This document shows, one piece after another, positions 1 to 10,000 of a stretch of DNA of 26,244 bases (positions within the stretch are counted from its first letter, which is position 1; each line of letters starts with the position of its first letter). This DNA comes from an uncultured Steroidobacter sp. (lineage in GTDB: Bacteria > Pseudomonadota > Gammaproteobacteria > Steroidobacterales > Steroidobacteraceae): the NCBI GenBank assembly GCA_946478975.1, contig CAMLEO010000073.1, forward strand, positions 1-26,244, in the 5' to 3' direction. Both the position numbers and the translations under genes were made by a program. Under the pieces are notes generated by a model. The model worked only from the letters and a program-made list of their open reading frames with translations. It ran no database searches and was not told the DNA's origin.

Positions 1-2
1 TC

Positions 3-1538
3 GCGGCGCCGCTGCCGGCACCGATGTCCTTCAAAGTCGAACGTTATCTGAACCGCACCAGGAATGTCATCGCGGACGGAGGCATCCGCTACGTACTGAC
101 GACATCGAGGATGGCGGCAAGATTGCAGGACGCTGCGAGCCGGATGGAGGGATACGAGAATCTCGAATGGATCGTGGTCGATCAGCTCGAAGATCGCTCG
201 GCGCGGTGGCGCGAGGAGCCGATCCACGAGTCCGACCTCGCATATCTGCAATACACCTCCGGGTCCACCGCGTCCGCCAAGGGTGTGATGGTGACGCATC
301 GGAATCTCACCTCGCTCATCGACTACAACGGTACCGTGCTCGGACATCGCACTCACGGGACGCAGGCGGTTTGCTGGATGCCGTACTTTCATGACTTCGG
401 ATTGATCGAAGGCATGCTGACTCCGCTGGCGCATGGGATGCCCGTTTATCTCATGTCGCCGTTCGATTTCGTTCAAAACCCGCTGCGCTGGATCGATGCA
501 GTCCATCGCTACCGCGCCTCGCACAGTTCCGGGCCGAGCTTCTCGTTCGATCTTTGCGCGCGCAAATCCACTGAGCAACAACGTAGTCGGCTGGATCTGA
601 GCTGCTGGTATCGAGCCAGCTGCGCGGCGGAGCCGATTCGCAGCTCGAGCATGAAGCAGTTCATTGCAACGTATGCATCTTGCGGCTTTGCGCCGTCGGC
701 GCTGGTGCCCGCGTGGGGCCTGGCCGAAGCGACGCTGCTCGTGACGTTGTCGGAATCGGGTGTCCAGTACTACGAAGTGGACGGCCAGGCACTGGAGAAT
801 CATCGCGTGCGCCCACGTACTGGAAACGCACGGGGCATCACGCTCGTCGGTTGCGGTCACGTGGTGCCAGGGCCCTGGGACATCGATGTGCAGATCGTCA
901 ACCCGCAGACGAAGCAGCTGACGCCGCCCGGAGAAGTGGGCGAGATCTGGGTCAGCGGCGATCTGGTTGCAAAAGGTTACTGGCAGCGGCCGGTCGAGAC
1001 CGAAGCAACGTTCCACGCGCAGATCGAGGGCATGCCAGGCAGGCGCTACATGAGAAGCGGCGATCTGGGTTTCATGGACGGGCGCGAGTTTGTATTCACC
1101 GGTCGCCGCAAGGATCTGATCATCGTCGAAGGTCGCAATCACTATCCGCAGGAGATCGAGAAGACGGCCGAGAGAAGTCACCCGGCGCTACGCCCCGGCT
1201 GCAGCATCGCCTTTTCGCTGGAGCTGGAAGGTCCGGTGCGCATCGTGATCGTGTGCGAGCTCAACCGGGGATATTACTTGCTGGATGAGAGCGCGGACGG
1301 GGCGATGGGCGGCATCCCCGTCTCACGCAAGGAGCTGGAAGTGGCGATGCGGCGCGAGGTGGCCGAAGAACATCAGGTCAGGCTGGATGAAATCGTCTTC
1401 GTGCCGACGTATGCGATCCCCAAAACCACCAGCGGCAAGGTGGAACGCAGCGGCTGCAAAGCGCGATACCTCGACGGAACATTGCCTGTGTATAAACCCG
1501 AGAGCAGCCCGGCTCCGGCGCTCGGGGCCAGCGCGTGA
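3..1538 (+). CDS. Fatty acyl-AMP ligase (FAAL), 5'-truncated by window edge
   Basis: This enzyme activates a fatty acid as the acyl-adenylate and passes it to an acyl carrier protein. The frame is open to the left edge, so the Met at 24 is internal and the true start lies upstream. About 511 residues are visible, some 70-100 short of a usual FAAL. Visible motifs are the ATP loop YTSGSTASAKG (252-284), WGLAEAT (714-734), RSGDLGF, the GRRKDLIIVEGRNHYPQ block (about 1101-1151), SHPALRPGC, and the C-terminal catalytic Lys in TTSGK (codon 1437-1439). The HYPQ and HPALRPGC signatures separate FAALs from ordinary acyl-CoA ligases. The adenine-loop motif, usually NGAEP, reads CAAEP here (621-635). 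The stop overlaps the next start by 4 nt. The likely acceptor is the N-terminal ACP of the PKS at 18168. Confidence 0.93.
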   Translation, partial: AAPLPAPMSFKVERYLNRTRNVIADGGIRYVLTTSRMAARLQDAASRMEGYENLEWIVVDQLEDRSARWREEPIHESDLAYLQYTSGSTASAKGVMVTHRNLTSLIDYNGTVLGHRTHGTQAVCWMPYFHDFGLIEGMLTPLAHGMPVYLMSPFDFVQNPLRWIDAVHRYRASHSSGPSFSFDLCARKSTEQQRSRLDLSCWYRASCAAEPIRSSSMKQFIATYASCGFAPSALVPAWGLAEATLLVTLSESGVQYYEVDGQALENHRVRPRTGNARGITLVGCGHVVPGPWDIDVQIVNPQTKQLTPPGEVGEIWVSGDLVAKGYWQRPVETEATFHAQIEGMPGRRYMRSGDLGFMDGREFVFTGRRKDLIIVEGRNHYPQEIEKTAERSHPALRPGCSIAFSLELEGPVRIVIVCELNRGYYLLDESADGAMGGIPVSRKELEVAMRREVAEEHQVRLDEIVFVPTYAIPKTTSGKVERSGCKARYLDGTLPVYKPESSPAPALGASA

Positions 1539-2467
1539 ACATTCCGGACGGCACGAATCGCTTGGAGATCATCGACCGCCGCGCGAGCGGCGGATCACGT
1601 GTCGACACCATGATCGCTGCGTTGAAGAGCGACCAGGTGGTGCTGGTCCGCAATGCCACCGCACGCGAGGCTGATGAAATCATGAGTGAGGTGGCCGCGG
1701 CGCTGGACCTCAGCGTGCAGTTGGAAAGCCAGGCCGCCTTCGCCGGCATTCACGGGCATCGCCGGAACGTCGGCCGATTCTTCATGACAGTGAATCGTCG
1801 CAGCGAGTTTGAGATCGTGCTGCCCCACTCCGAGGGCAACCGGTTGCAAAACATCCAGCTCGCGTCGCTGTACTGTCATCAAAACACCACCGACGGCGGC
1901 GTCACGCTGCTGCTGAATTGCGATCAGGACCAGGCGGTCTGGTCTTCCATGAGAGAGCTGGTCACTCGTATCGATCCGAGCTCACGACCAATGACGACGG
2001 CCGAAAAAGCACTCGCGCGAGCGAAATTCATGGTGCAAGGATTTCCCGAACCGGGCGATGTGGTGCTCCAGGAGCAGGCCTCCGACATGGAGGGCGTTCG
2101 GTTTCTGTGGGTGCTGACGCCGCTGCGCAGGAATTTCTCCAGGGTTCTGCAACGTGAAGTTTTCACGTATTGGGACAGCGTCGCGAGCCTGGATCGTGAC
2201 TGCCTGAAGGAATGTCTCCAGCTGATGGCGAGCCGCGATCTGTTGCGTGAACCGGAGAACGGCCCGCGCATCGATCACAGCGATCCGGTGTATCGCCAAT
2301 CGCTGTGGAGCTCGGGCGCGGCGTTTCAAGATTTATTCGCGGCAGTGATCGTTCGCAAGCTGGAGCCGGGAGAGCTCATCATTCAGAACAACCTCACGTG
2401 GACTCACGCGGCCAGCAACTGGACGCCAGGTTCCGGCACTCGCCGGCTCATCGCCGCTTTTGCGTGA
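1535..2467 (+). CDS. TauD / clavaminate-synthase-like Fe(II)/2-oxoglutarate dioxygenase
   Basis: The predicted product is a 310-residue non-haem iron oxygenase. The facial triad looks complete: the HxE motif is H98-S-E100, the distal His is H291 in THAASNW, and an Arg for 2-oxoglutarate binding follows at R303/R304 near the C-terminus. A complete triad argues for hydroxylation or desaturation rather than halogenation, since SyrB2-type halogenases lack the acidic ligand. HxE rather than HxD is found in clavaminate-synthase-like amino-acid hydroxylases such as AsnO and VioC (known for the family). The GTG start overlaps the FAAL stop as GTGA, which suggests translational coupling; a weak GGGG lies 7 nt upstream. 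The substrate is not determined: it may be a carrier-bound amino acid of the NRPS (its first A domain is Asp/Asn-like) or the acyl chain. No signal peptide is seen. Confidence 0.8.
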   Translation: MNIPDGTNRLEIIDRRASGGSRVDTMIAALKSDQVVLVRNATAREADEIMSEVAAALDLSVQLESQAAFAGIHGHRRNVGRFFMTVNRRSEFEIVLPHSEGNRLQNIQLASLYCHQNTTDGGVTLLLNCDQDQAVWSSMRELVTRIDPSSRPMTTAEKALARAKFMVQGFPEPGDVVLQEQASDMEGVRFLWVLTPLRRNFSRVLQREVFTYWDSVASLDRDCLKECLQLMASRDLLREPENGPRIDHSDPVYRQSLWSSGAAFQDLFAAVIVRKLEPGELIIQNNLTWTHAASNWTPGSGTRRLIAAFA

Positions 2468-2471
2468 AGGA
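2467..2471 (+). promoter_or_regulatory. Ribosome binding site deciding the GH28 start
   Basis: AAGGA lies 8 nt before the ATG at 2480 but only 2 nt before the in-frame GTG at 2474. The spacing favours ATG 2480. The site begins at the last base of the oxygenase stop codon, so the two genes are probably co-translated. Confidence 0.6.
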
Positions 2472-2479
2472 ATGTGTCG

Positions 2480-4006
2480 ATGCGGTTGGCTGAATCAGTG
2501 GTGACGTCCGGTAGCGCGACCTTTGAGATCTGTAACGATCATCCGTGGAGCGCTCCGTGGTCGCATCACTGGACGCTGGACGATCGGCGCAACGGAACCG
2601 CTGCGCGCAACGTGTTCACCCTGCATGGCCTCGAAAGCGCCACGCGATATCGGCTGCGAGTTGATTCGGGCGATGGCAATGCCAGTGTGGAATTCAGAAC
2701 ATTGCCTGAACGCGCCCGCTGCGACGTGCGAGCGTTCGGCGCGCTCGGTGATGGGATGAACGACGATACTGCAGCGATCAGCGCCGCCATCAACGCGTGT
2801 CCCGCAGGTGGAGTCGTCGAATTGCCGCCGGGACAATGGCTCACTGGCCCGCTGTTTCTGAGAAGTGGAGTCGATTTGTACCTGGCACGCGATGCAAGGC
2901 TCATCGGTCATCCCGACATCGACCGCTGGCCCGTGCTGCCGGGGCATCTCACCGGCACGGCGGAACGAGAGCCCCATTTTCTCGGCAGCTGGGAGGGGCA
3001 GCCGGATGATTGTCACGCCGCGTTGCTCAATGGCATTGATATTCATGATGTTCGTATCTGGGGCGAAGGGTGCATCGACGCCAACGCTTCCATCGAAACA
3101 TGGTGGAGCCGGCCGAAGGAACGTTTCCGAGGCCGGCGGCCCCGAACGGTTTATCTGGTTCGAGCCGAGCGAGTGTCCATTGCGGGCATCAGCCTGCGCA
3201 ACTCGCCATCGTGGACGGTGCATGCGCTCTGGTCTCGCACGCTGCGTTTCAGCGACCTGCACATCGAATCTCCGCCTCGCTCGCCCAACACCGACGGCAT
3301 CGTGCCGGAGTCGTGCCAGGACGTGCACATCGCGGGCGTGCGAATCTCCACCGGAGATGACTGCGTGGCGATCAAGTCAGGGAAGGCGTGGATCGCCGCT
3401 CGCGTCTGCGCTCCCACTCGCGGCGTGATCGTTTCCAACTGCCTCATGGAGCGCGGTCACGGAGGAGTGGTCATCGGTTCTGAAATGTCGGGCGGCGTCT
3501 ATGACGTGCAGATCCGAGATTGCATTTTCAGCGGTACCGACCGGGGCTTGCGTATCAAGACCTGCCGCGGCCGAGGCAAGACCGCGGTCGTCGATGGCGT
3601 GCTGATGGAGCGCGTCGTGATGGATGGCGTCGGCACCGCGTTCGCGGTGAACAGTTTCTACAACTGCGATTCTGACGCAAATGTCCCGGACACCGACGAC
3701 GGCACGCCGACGTTGCGCAACGTTTGCATTCGGGATGTTTACAGCGAGAACACAGCGCACAGCGCCGGCTATGTCTTGGGGCTGCCGGAACGCCCGCTGC
3801 AGGGATTGACGATCGAGCGCTATCGCGTGAGATTCGGGGAGAGTCCCACCGCTCGCGCGTTCTCGCGCTCCGAAGGCGTACAACTGGCCAGGCATAGCGG
3901 AGTGTTCCTGTCCAACGCCAGTGACATCCGACTGGTGGATTTACAGATAGAAGATTCCGCCGGACCGCCGCTCGTTTGTGAGAATGCGTCATTGAACGAC
4001 GTTTAG
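2480..4006 (+). CDS. GH28 family (polygalacturonase-fold) glycoside hydrolase
   Basis: The 508-residue product has an N-terminal region of about 75 residues that resembles a fibronectin-III-like module, then a right-handed parallel beta-helix domain opening with DVRAFGALGDGMNDDT. That opening is typical of GH28 and other pectin-lyase-fold proteins. All four GH28 active-site signatures are present: NTD (271-273), DD in GDDCVAIKSG (293-294), GHG (326-328) and RIK (358-360). These normally supply the catalytic acids and substrate contacts for hydrolysis of galacturonide or rhamnogalacturonan links. No signal peptide is seen, so export by the Sec route is not indicated. The gene lies 12 nt after the oxygenase and 28 nt before the NRPS, so it appears to be part of the operon. 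Its role may be in pectin degradation or in handling a glycosylated intermediate; neither is shown. Confidence 0.9.
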   Translation: MRLAESVVTSGSATFEICNDHPWSAPWSHHWTLDDRRNGTAARNVFTLHGLESATRYRLRVDSGDGNASVEFRTLPERARCDVRAFGALGDGMNDDTAAISAAINACPAGGVVELPPGQWLTGPLFLRSGVDLYLARDARLIGHPDIDRWPVLPGHLTGTAEREPHFLGSWEGQPDDCHAALLNGIDIHDVRIWGEGCIDANASIETWWSRPKERFRGRRPRTVYLVRAERVSIAGISLRNSPSWTVHALWSRTLRFSDLHIESPPRSPNTDGIVPESCQDVHIAGVRISTGDDCVAIKSGKAWIAARVCAPTRGVIVSNCLMERGHGGVVIGSEMSGGVYDVQIRDCIFSGTDRGLRIKTCRGRGKTAVVDGVLMERVVMDGVGTAFAVNSFYNCDSDANVPDTDDGTPTLRNVCIRDVYSENTAHSAGYVLGLPERPLQGLTIERYRVRFGESPTARAFSRSEGVQLARHSGVFLSNASDIRLVDLQIEDSAGPPLVCENASLNDV

Positions 4007-4034
4007 TGCTCGTCACCGAAGGATCGGAACCACG

Positions 4035-7000
4035 ATGTCCACCGTCGCCGCCTCGGAGCTGCTGCCAGAACTGGAGTCTCATGCTGAGCGGGCGCCGGGT
4101 GATGCGGCCACACTCGCACGTGCTGCCCGGCGGTATCCGCTGGCTCTGGCGCAGCAGGGCATCTGGTTCATCAGCCAGCTGGATCCGCTCAGCGCGGCGT
4201 ACAACCTCTCGGTGCTCAATCACTACGACGAGCAACTGGACACCAAAGCACTGTGGAGCGCGCTGCGTGAAATCGTGCGCAGGCACGAGTCATTGCGCAC
4301 CGTATTTCCCGTGATCGACGCAGTGGCGGTCCAGGAGGTGATGCCCGATCTGCCATCGATCGAGCACTTCATGGATCTGAGTCATCTGCCGTCCGCCGAG
4401 CGCGATGAGCGTCTGCGATCTCACATCAGAGAAGCAGCGGTCAAGCCCTTTGACCTGGCGACCGGGCCGCTGTTGCGCGCGGTGCTGTTCAAATTGACGG
4501 AACAGCACAGTGTGCTGCTCCTCAACATGCATCACATCGTCAGCGATGGCTGGTCGGTCGAGATTCTGAGGCGGGAGCTGGACCTGCTGTATCGAGCCTG
4601 CGCCGCTGGCGAGCGCAATCCACAGTTGCCGTCACTGCCATGGCAATACGGTGACTATGCGCTGTGGCAGCGCAGCTGGTTGACGAGCGACACAGTCCAG
4701 CCGCAACTGGAATTCTGGAAGTCACAACTGGATGGCGTCGTCGATGCGGTCCTGCCCACTGACTATCCCAGGCGGCCGCTGCTGCGACACGAAGCCGGCG
4801 AAGTCGACTGCACCCTGTCGATTGAGCTGAGCGCTCTCGTCACGCGGCTCGGCCGTCGAATCCGCGCGACTGCGTTCATGATGTTTCTTGCCGTCTTCCA
4901 AGTGGCGTTGGCTCGCTATCTGGGCGTCCTGAACTTTGCCATCGGCACGCCGGTCGCCATGCGCGATCGCGTGGACGTGCAGAACCTCATTGGCTGTTTC
5001 ATCAATACCCTGATCCTGCGCAGCGACGTGGCCGCCGGTCTGAGTTTCCGAGACCTCGTGACTCGGGTTCGAGAACGATTGCTGTCTGCGTACGATCACA
5101 AAGAGCTGCCTTTCGAGACATTGGTCGAGCAGCTGGTGACGACTCGGGATCTGGGCAGAACGCCGCTGTTCCAGGCGATGTTTGTGTTCCAGTCCCCGCC
5201 CGCAGGCACGGCCGGTCCGGAGCAGCAGCACGCCGGCATCGACATCGGCAGTCATCTCGCCAAGTTCGATCTGATGATGACGGTGGGCATGACGGCGGAT
5301 GCTTATCGCGTCAGGATTGGATACAGCGTTGCTCTTTACAGCCAGGCGCGCATGCGACGTTTGCTGGAGTATGTCCAGCAGATCGTGGCGGCCATTGCCG
5401 AAGATCCGGATCGAAACATCTGGCGATCGCTGCCGTTGCCGGAGTACGAGCGCCAGCGCCTGGTCGAATGGTCGAGCGGTCCCGGTGCTGGAGCTCGACT
5501 GCCCGCTGATCGATGTAACAGCGATTGGGCGCGCATGGCGATGCCATGGCTGGAGGCGCCGGCGCGGCTCGATGCCATGCAGGTGTTCGTGTTGGACCGG
5601 CAGATGGAGCAGGTGCCGATCGGGACGCTCGGCGAGCTGTACCTGGGGGGAGATGAGATTGCACACGGACAACTGAGCGGGCCGCGACTCACTGGCGCGC
5701 GATTGGTGCCGAACCCTTTCGGACGGCCGGGGCAGCGAATCTACCGCACAGGCGAGCAGGCAAAGTGGCGTGAAGACGGCCAGCTGGAATTGTCGGGTGC
5801 GGCCACGGCCGAGGTCGTACTGCACGGACAGCGGGTGGACCTGGCCGAAATCGAGCGCGCGTTGGAGCGCTATCCAACAGTGACGCAGGCCATCATCCTG
5901 CAAGACCAGAAGCGGGCGCTAAAACTGGTCGCGTACCTGATGTCCCGCAGTCAGCTGCAACAAACAGCGTTGCGCGACTACGCGTTCGAAACATTGCCTC
6001 ATCATGCGGTCCCATCAGTATTCGTCGCGCTGAGTGAGAATCCTCGCGGTCGTCTGCCGCGTGAGCTGCTGTCGCAGCAGATTGAGTATTGGGTCACTCA
6101 GCTGGCGGACGCCCCACGACTGTTGCAACTGCCATTGGATCGCCCGCGCCCGGCGCAGCAGAGCTCGGCCGCCGGCAGGATCAGTTTCAGTTTGGATCAT
6201 GAGGTCACCGCAGGGCTTCGCAGGTTGAGCCAGTCACACGCAACGACTCTGCAAATGACGCTGCTGACGGGTTGGGCTGCGCTGCTGAGCCGCCTGAGCG
6301 CTCAGCACGATCTCGTGATTGGCGCATGCCTGCTGCCAGTACGAATCAAACTCGGCGCCGTGACCGTGTCAGAGCTGCTGTCGCGGGTGAAGTCCGCATT
6401 CGTGTCGGCGTTCGAGCATACCGATCTGACGTTCGAGCAGATTGCGCAGATCGTCGATCAATCGCCGGCGTCTTCGCACCATCCAGTCTTTCAGGCGATG
6501 TTTGTCTGGGCGCAGGCGGAGGCCGCCGCCAGGTGCGATCTGACCCTGAAAATGCACGAGCAAGGCGATCGAATCACGGCATCACTGGAATACGCGGCTG
6601 CCTTGTTCGAGCGCGAGACGATGCAGAGGCATGTCGAGTACTACCTGCATCTACTGCGAGCGATGCTGGTCGATGCCAATCAGCGCGTGGATCGGCTGAG
6701 CTTTCTTCCGGAGCGGGAACTGCTGGCGCTGCGGCAATGGAATGAAACTCAGGCGGAGTACTCCAGCCGCAAGTGCATCCACCACTTGTTTGCGGATCGA
6801 GCCCAGCGAACGCCGGACGCCATCGCTGTGATTCACGGCGGCGAGTCCCTCAGCTACGGCGAGTTGAATCGCCGGGCGAACCGGTTGGCGCATGAACTGA
6901 TCGAGCGCGGCGTCGGGCCGGATACACGAGTAGGAGTGTGCATGGAGCGCGGTGTGGCGATGGTGATCGCCATACTGGCAACGCTGAAGGCGGGCGGATG

Positions 7001-10000
7001 TTACGTGCCGTTGGATGTGGAATATCCGGTGGAGCGGCTCAACTACATGTTGACCGACAGCGAAGCGGCGTTGGTGATCGGCAGCCGCGTCGCACATGAG
7101 AAATCGATCGCAGGCGTGCCCCTGCTGCTCATGGAGGACGAAGCACAATGGCGCTCGCGGCGGGAAGATGACCCCATCGTCAGCGGGCTCACGCCCGAGC
7201 ACCTGGCGTATGTGATCTATACATCGGGATCTACCGGCAGGCCCAAGGGGGTCATGGCGCCGCATCGGGGCGTAGTCAACTACCTGGAGTACTCGGCAAA
7301 GAGATACTTCTCCGGCAATGTGCACGGGTCCCTGGTTGCTACGTCGTTTTCATTCGATGGGACCGTGACCGCATTGTTCGGTCCGTGGCTGGCGGCAAAG
7401 ACCGTGGTGCTGCTGGCCAACGATAAAGCGGACTGCATGGCGCAGTTACTCGAGTATGCCCGGCGTGCGGAACCCTGGGTGTTCAAGTTGACTCCGGCGC
7501 AACTCGGCGCGCTCGCCGATCTATCCGAACAACCAGCTTCATCGACCCCGCACGTGGTGGTGGCGGGTGGTGAGCAGTTCACTCGGCAGCTGGCCGAGAA
7601 ACTCAGGCTGCAACTGCTGCCCGAGGCGACCCTGATCAATCAATATGGGCCGACTGAGACGGTGGTCGGCTGCTGCACCCATATAAATAGAGTGCACGAT
7701 GCGATCGCAGGTGAGGCGTTGCCCATCGGCAGCCCGATACAGAATGCGTGCCTGCACATCCTGGACGACGATTTGCAACCCGTGCCGCTAATGGCGACGG
7801 GGGAGCTTTATATCGGCGGCGTGGGGGTCACACGGGGTTACTTGAATCGTCCTGCACTCACGTCGGAGCGCTTCGTTCCCAATCCTTTCGCAGCCGGCGA
7901 GCGGCTGTACAAGACGGGGGATCTCTGCCGCCGCCGTGCGGACGGGCAGATCGAGTACCTGGGGCGCAATGATTTTCAAGTGAAGATGCGCGGCTATCGC
8001 ATCGAGCTGGGTGAGATCGAAGCTCACATTGCCAACTATACCGGAGTCTGGGAATGCATCGTTCTCGCGCGGGAAGACCAGCCCGGCAACCGACAGCTGG
8101 TGGCGTATCTGGTCGGTGAGCAGGATGTGGAGCTCGACCGGCTGCGCGAGCACCTGGAAAACAGCCTGCCGTCCTACATGATCCCGGCTGCGTTTGTGAC
8201 ATTGCCGTCCTGGCCGCTGACCGCGAACAGCAAGATCGATCGCGCTGCTTTGCCGGCGGTCGAGCGGACAGTCGTCAATGCTCAACCCTACGAGGCTCCC
8301 CAAGGATGGACCGAGCGGCGCGTGGCGCAGGTGTTCTCGGAGGTGCTGAAACGGGAGCGAATCGGGCGGCACGACAGCTTCTTCGAATTGGGCGGACACT
8401 CGTTGCTGGCGGTACAGGCAATCAGCCGGATCCAAAGCGCGTTCGAGCGCGAGTTTCGACTTGCGGATCTGTTCAAGTACACGACTGCGTATCAAATCGC
8501 GACCGCACTCCTGAACGCCTCGCGGGTCACGCTGCCGCCGCTCGTGCATGTCGAATCCGCAGGCGACAGCAGCTTGTCGTTCGCACAGCAGAGACTTTGG
8601 TTCCTCAGTCACCTCGAAGGAGCCAGCCAGGCGTACAACGTACCGACCGCGGTTCGTTTACGGGGAGCGTTGAATGTAACAGCGCTGCGTGGCGCGATGA
8701 CGCAGATCGTCGCTCGTCACGAGGTGCTGAGAACCGTCTTCAGGGTGTCCGACGCGGCACCCGTTCAGCACGTGATCTCCATGGATGAATATCAGTTGGA
8801 CTGGAGCGAGGCGGAAATTGCGCCGACCGACACGAAGACGCTGCAGGCGCAGTTGCAGTCAGGTGCGACAGGAGTCTTCGATCTGACGCTAGGCCCGCTG
8901 CTCCGCATTCGCTTGTGGAGAATGAGCGACGCCGAACACGTGTTGTTGATCGTGTTTCACCACGTGGCGACCGACGGTTGGTCGATGAGCGTGTTCTGGG
9001 AGGAGCTCTGGACGTTGTACGAAGCGTTCCGAAAAGGTCAGCCCGATCCGCTCCCGGCGCCAGCCTTGCAGTATGCGGACTACGCGAGATGGCAGCGACA
9101 ATGGCTTACCGATTCCTTCCTGCAGGAGCAGGTCGAGTATTGGAAAACGACATTGGCCGGAGCGCCGCAGTTACTGCAGTTGCCAACCGACTATCCGCGC
9201 CGCGCTCAATATGACTTCTCCGGAGATGTGCTCGGCTTCGAGTTGGATGCGCATACGACGCAGGCACTGCGTCAGCTCACCCGCGCGCAGGGCACGACGA
9301 TGTATCTGACCCTGATGAGCGGTTGGGCCGCGTTGTTGAGTCGCTTGAGCGGTCAGGAGGACATCGTGATCGGCACGCCGATCGCCAATCGGCCGCATCC
9401 CGCAGTGGAGGCATTGATCGGATTTTTTGTGAACATGCTGCCGATCCGGATCGATCTGAGCGGAGGCATCTCGGTAAGCGAGCTGCTCCAACGCGTCAAG
9501 CAAGCCTTTCTCGCCGCCCATCAGCATGAACACCTGTCGTTCGGGCAGATCGTGGAAGCCACCGGCCAGTCCGGGGCGCTGGCGCACAGCCCGATCTTTC
9601 AAGTGATGTTTGTTTGGGAAAGCGCCGGCGCCGTGGAGCGTTCTCCCTCGTCCGCTTCTGCACTGAGCGTGGAAGGGGTGGAGCTGATCCGGGAGCGAAC
9701 CGCAAAGTACGACCTCTCCTTGATATTGCGGGAGCAGGGGGATCGGATCACAGGTGTGATCGAATACGCGACCGCGCTGTTCGATCGCAGGACGATCCGC
9801 AGGCACGCGGAGTATTACAAACATCTGCTGCGAGCGCTGGTGGCGGACGTGAACTGGAGCGTCGAGATGCTCGGCTACCTGCCGGAACAGGAGCGGTGGC
9901 TGTTGTTGAGAGGTTGGAATCAACGCACCAGGCGGATTGTGGATCAGCGCTACGCGCAGCAAATGATCGAAGCCCAGGCTCACAGTCGGCAAAGTGCTGT

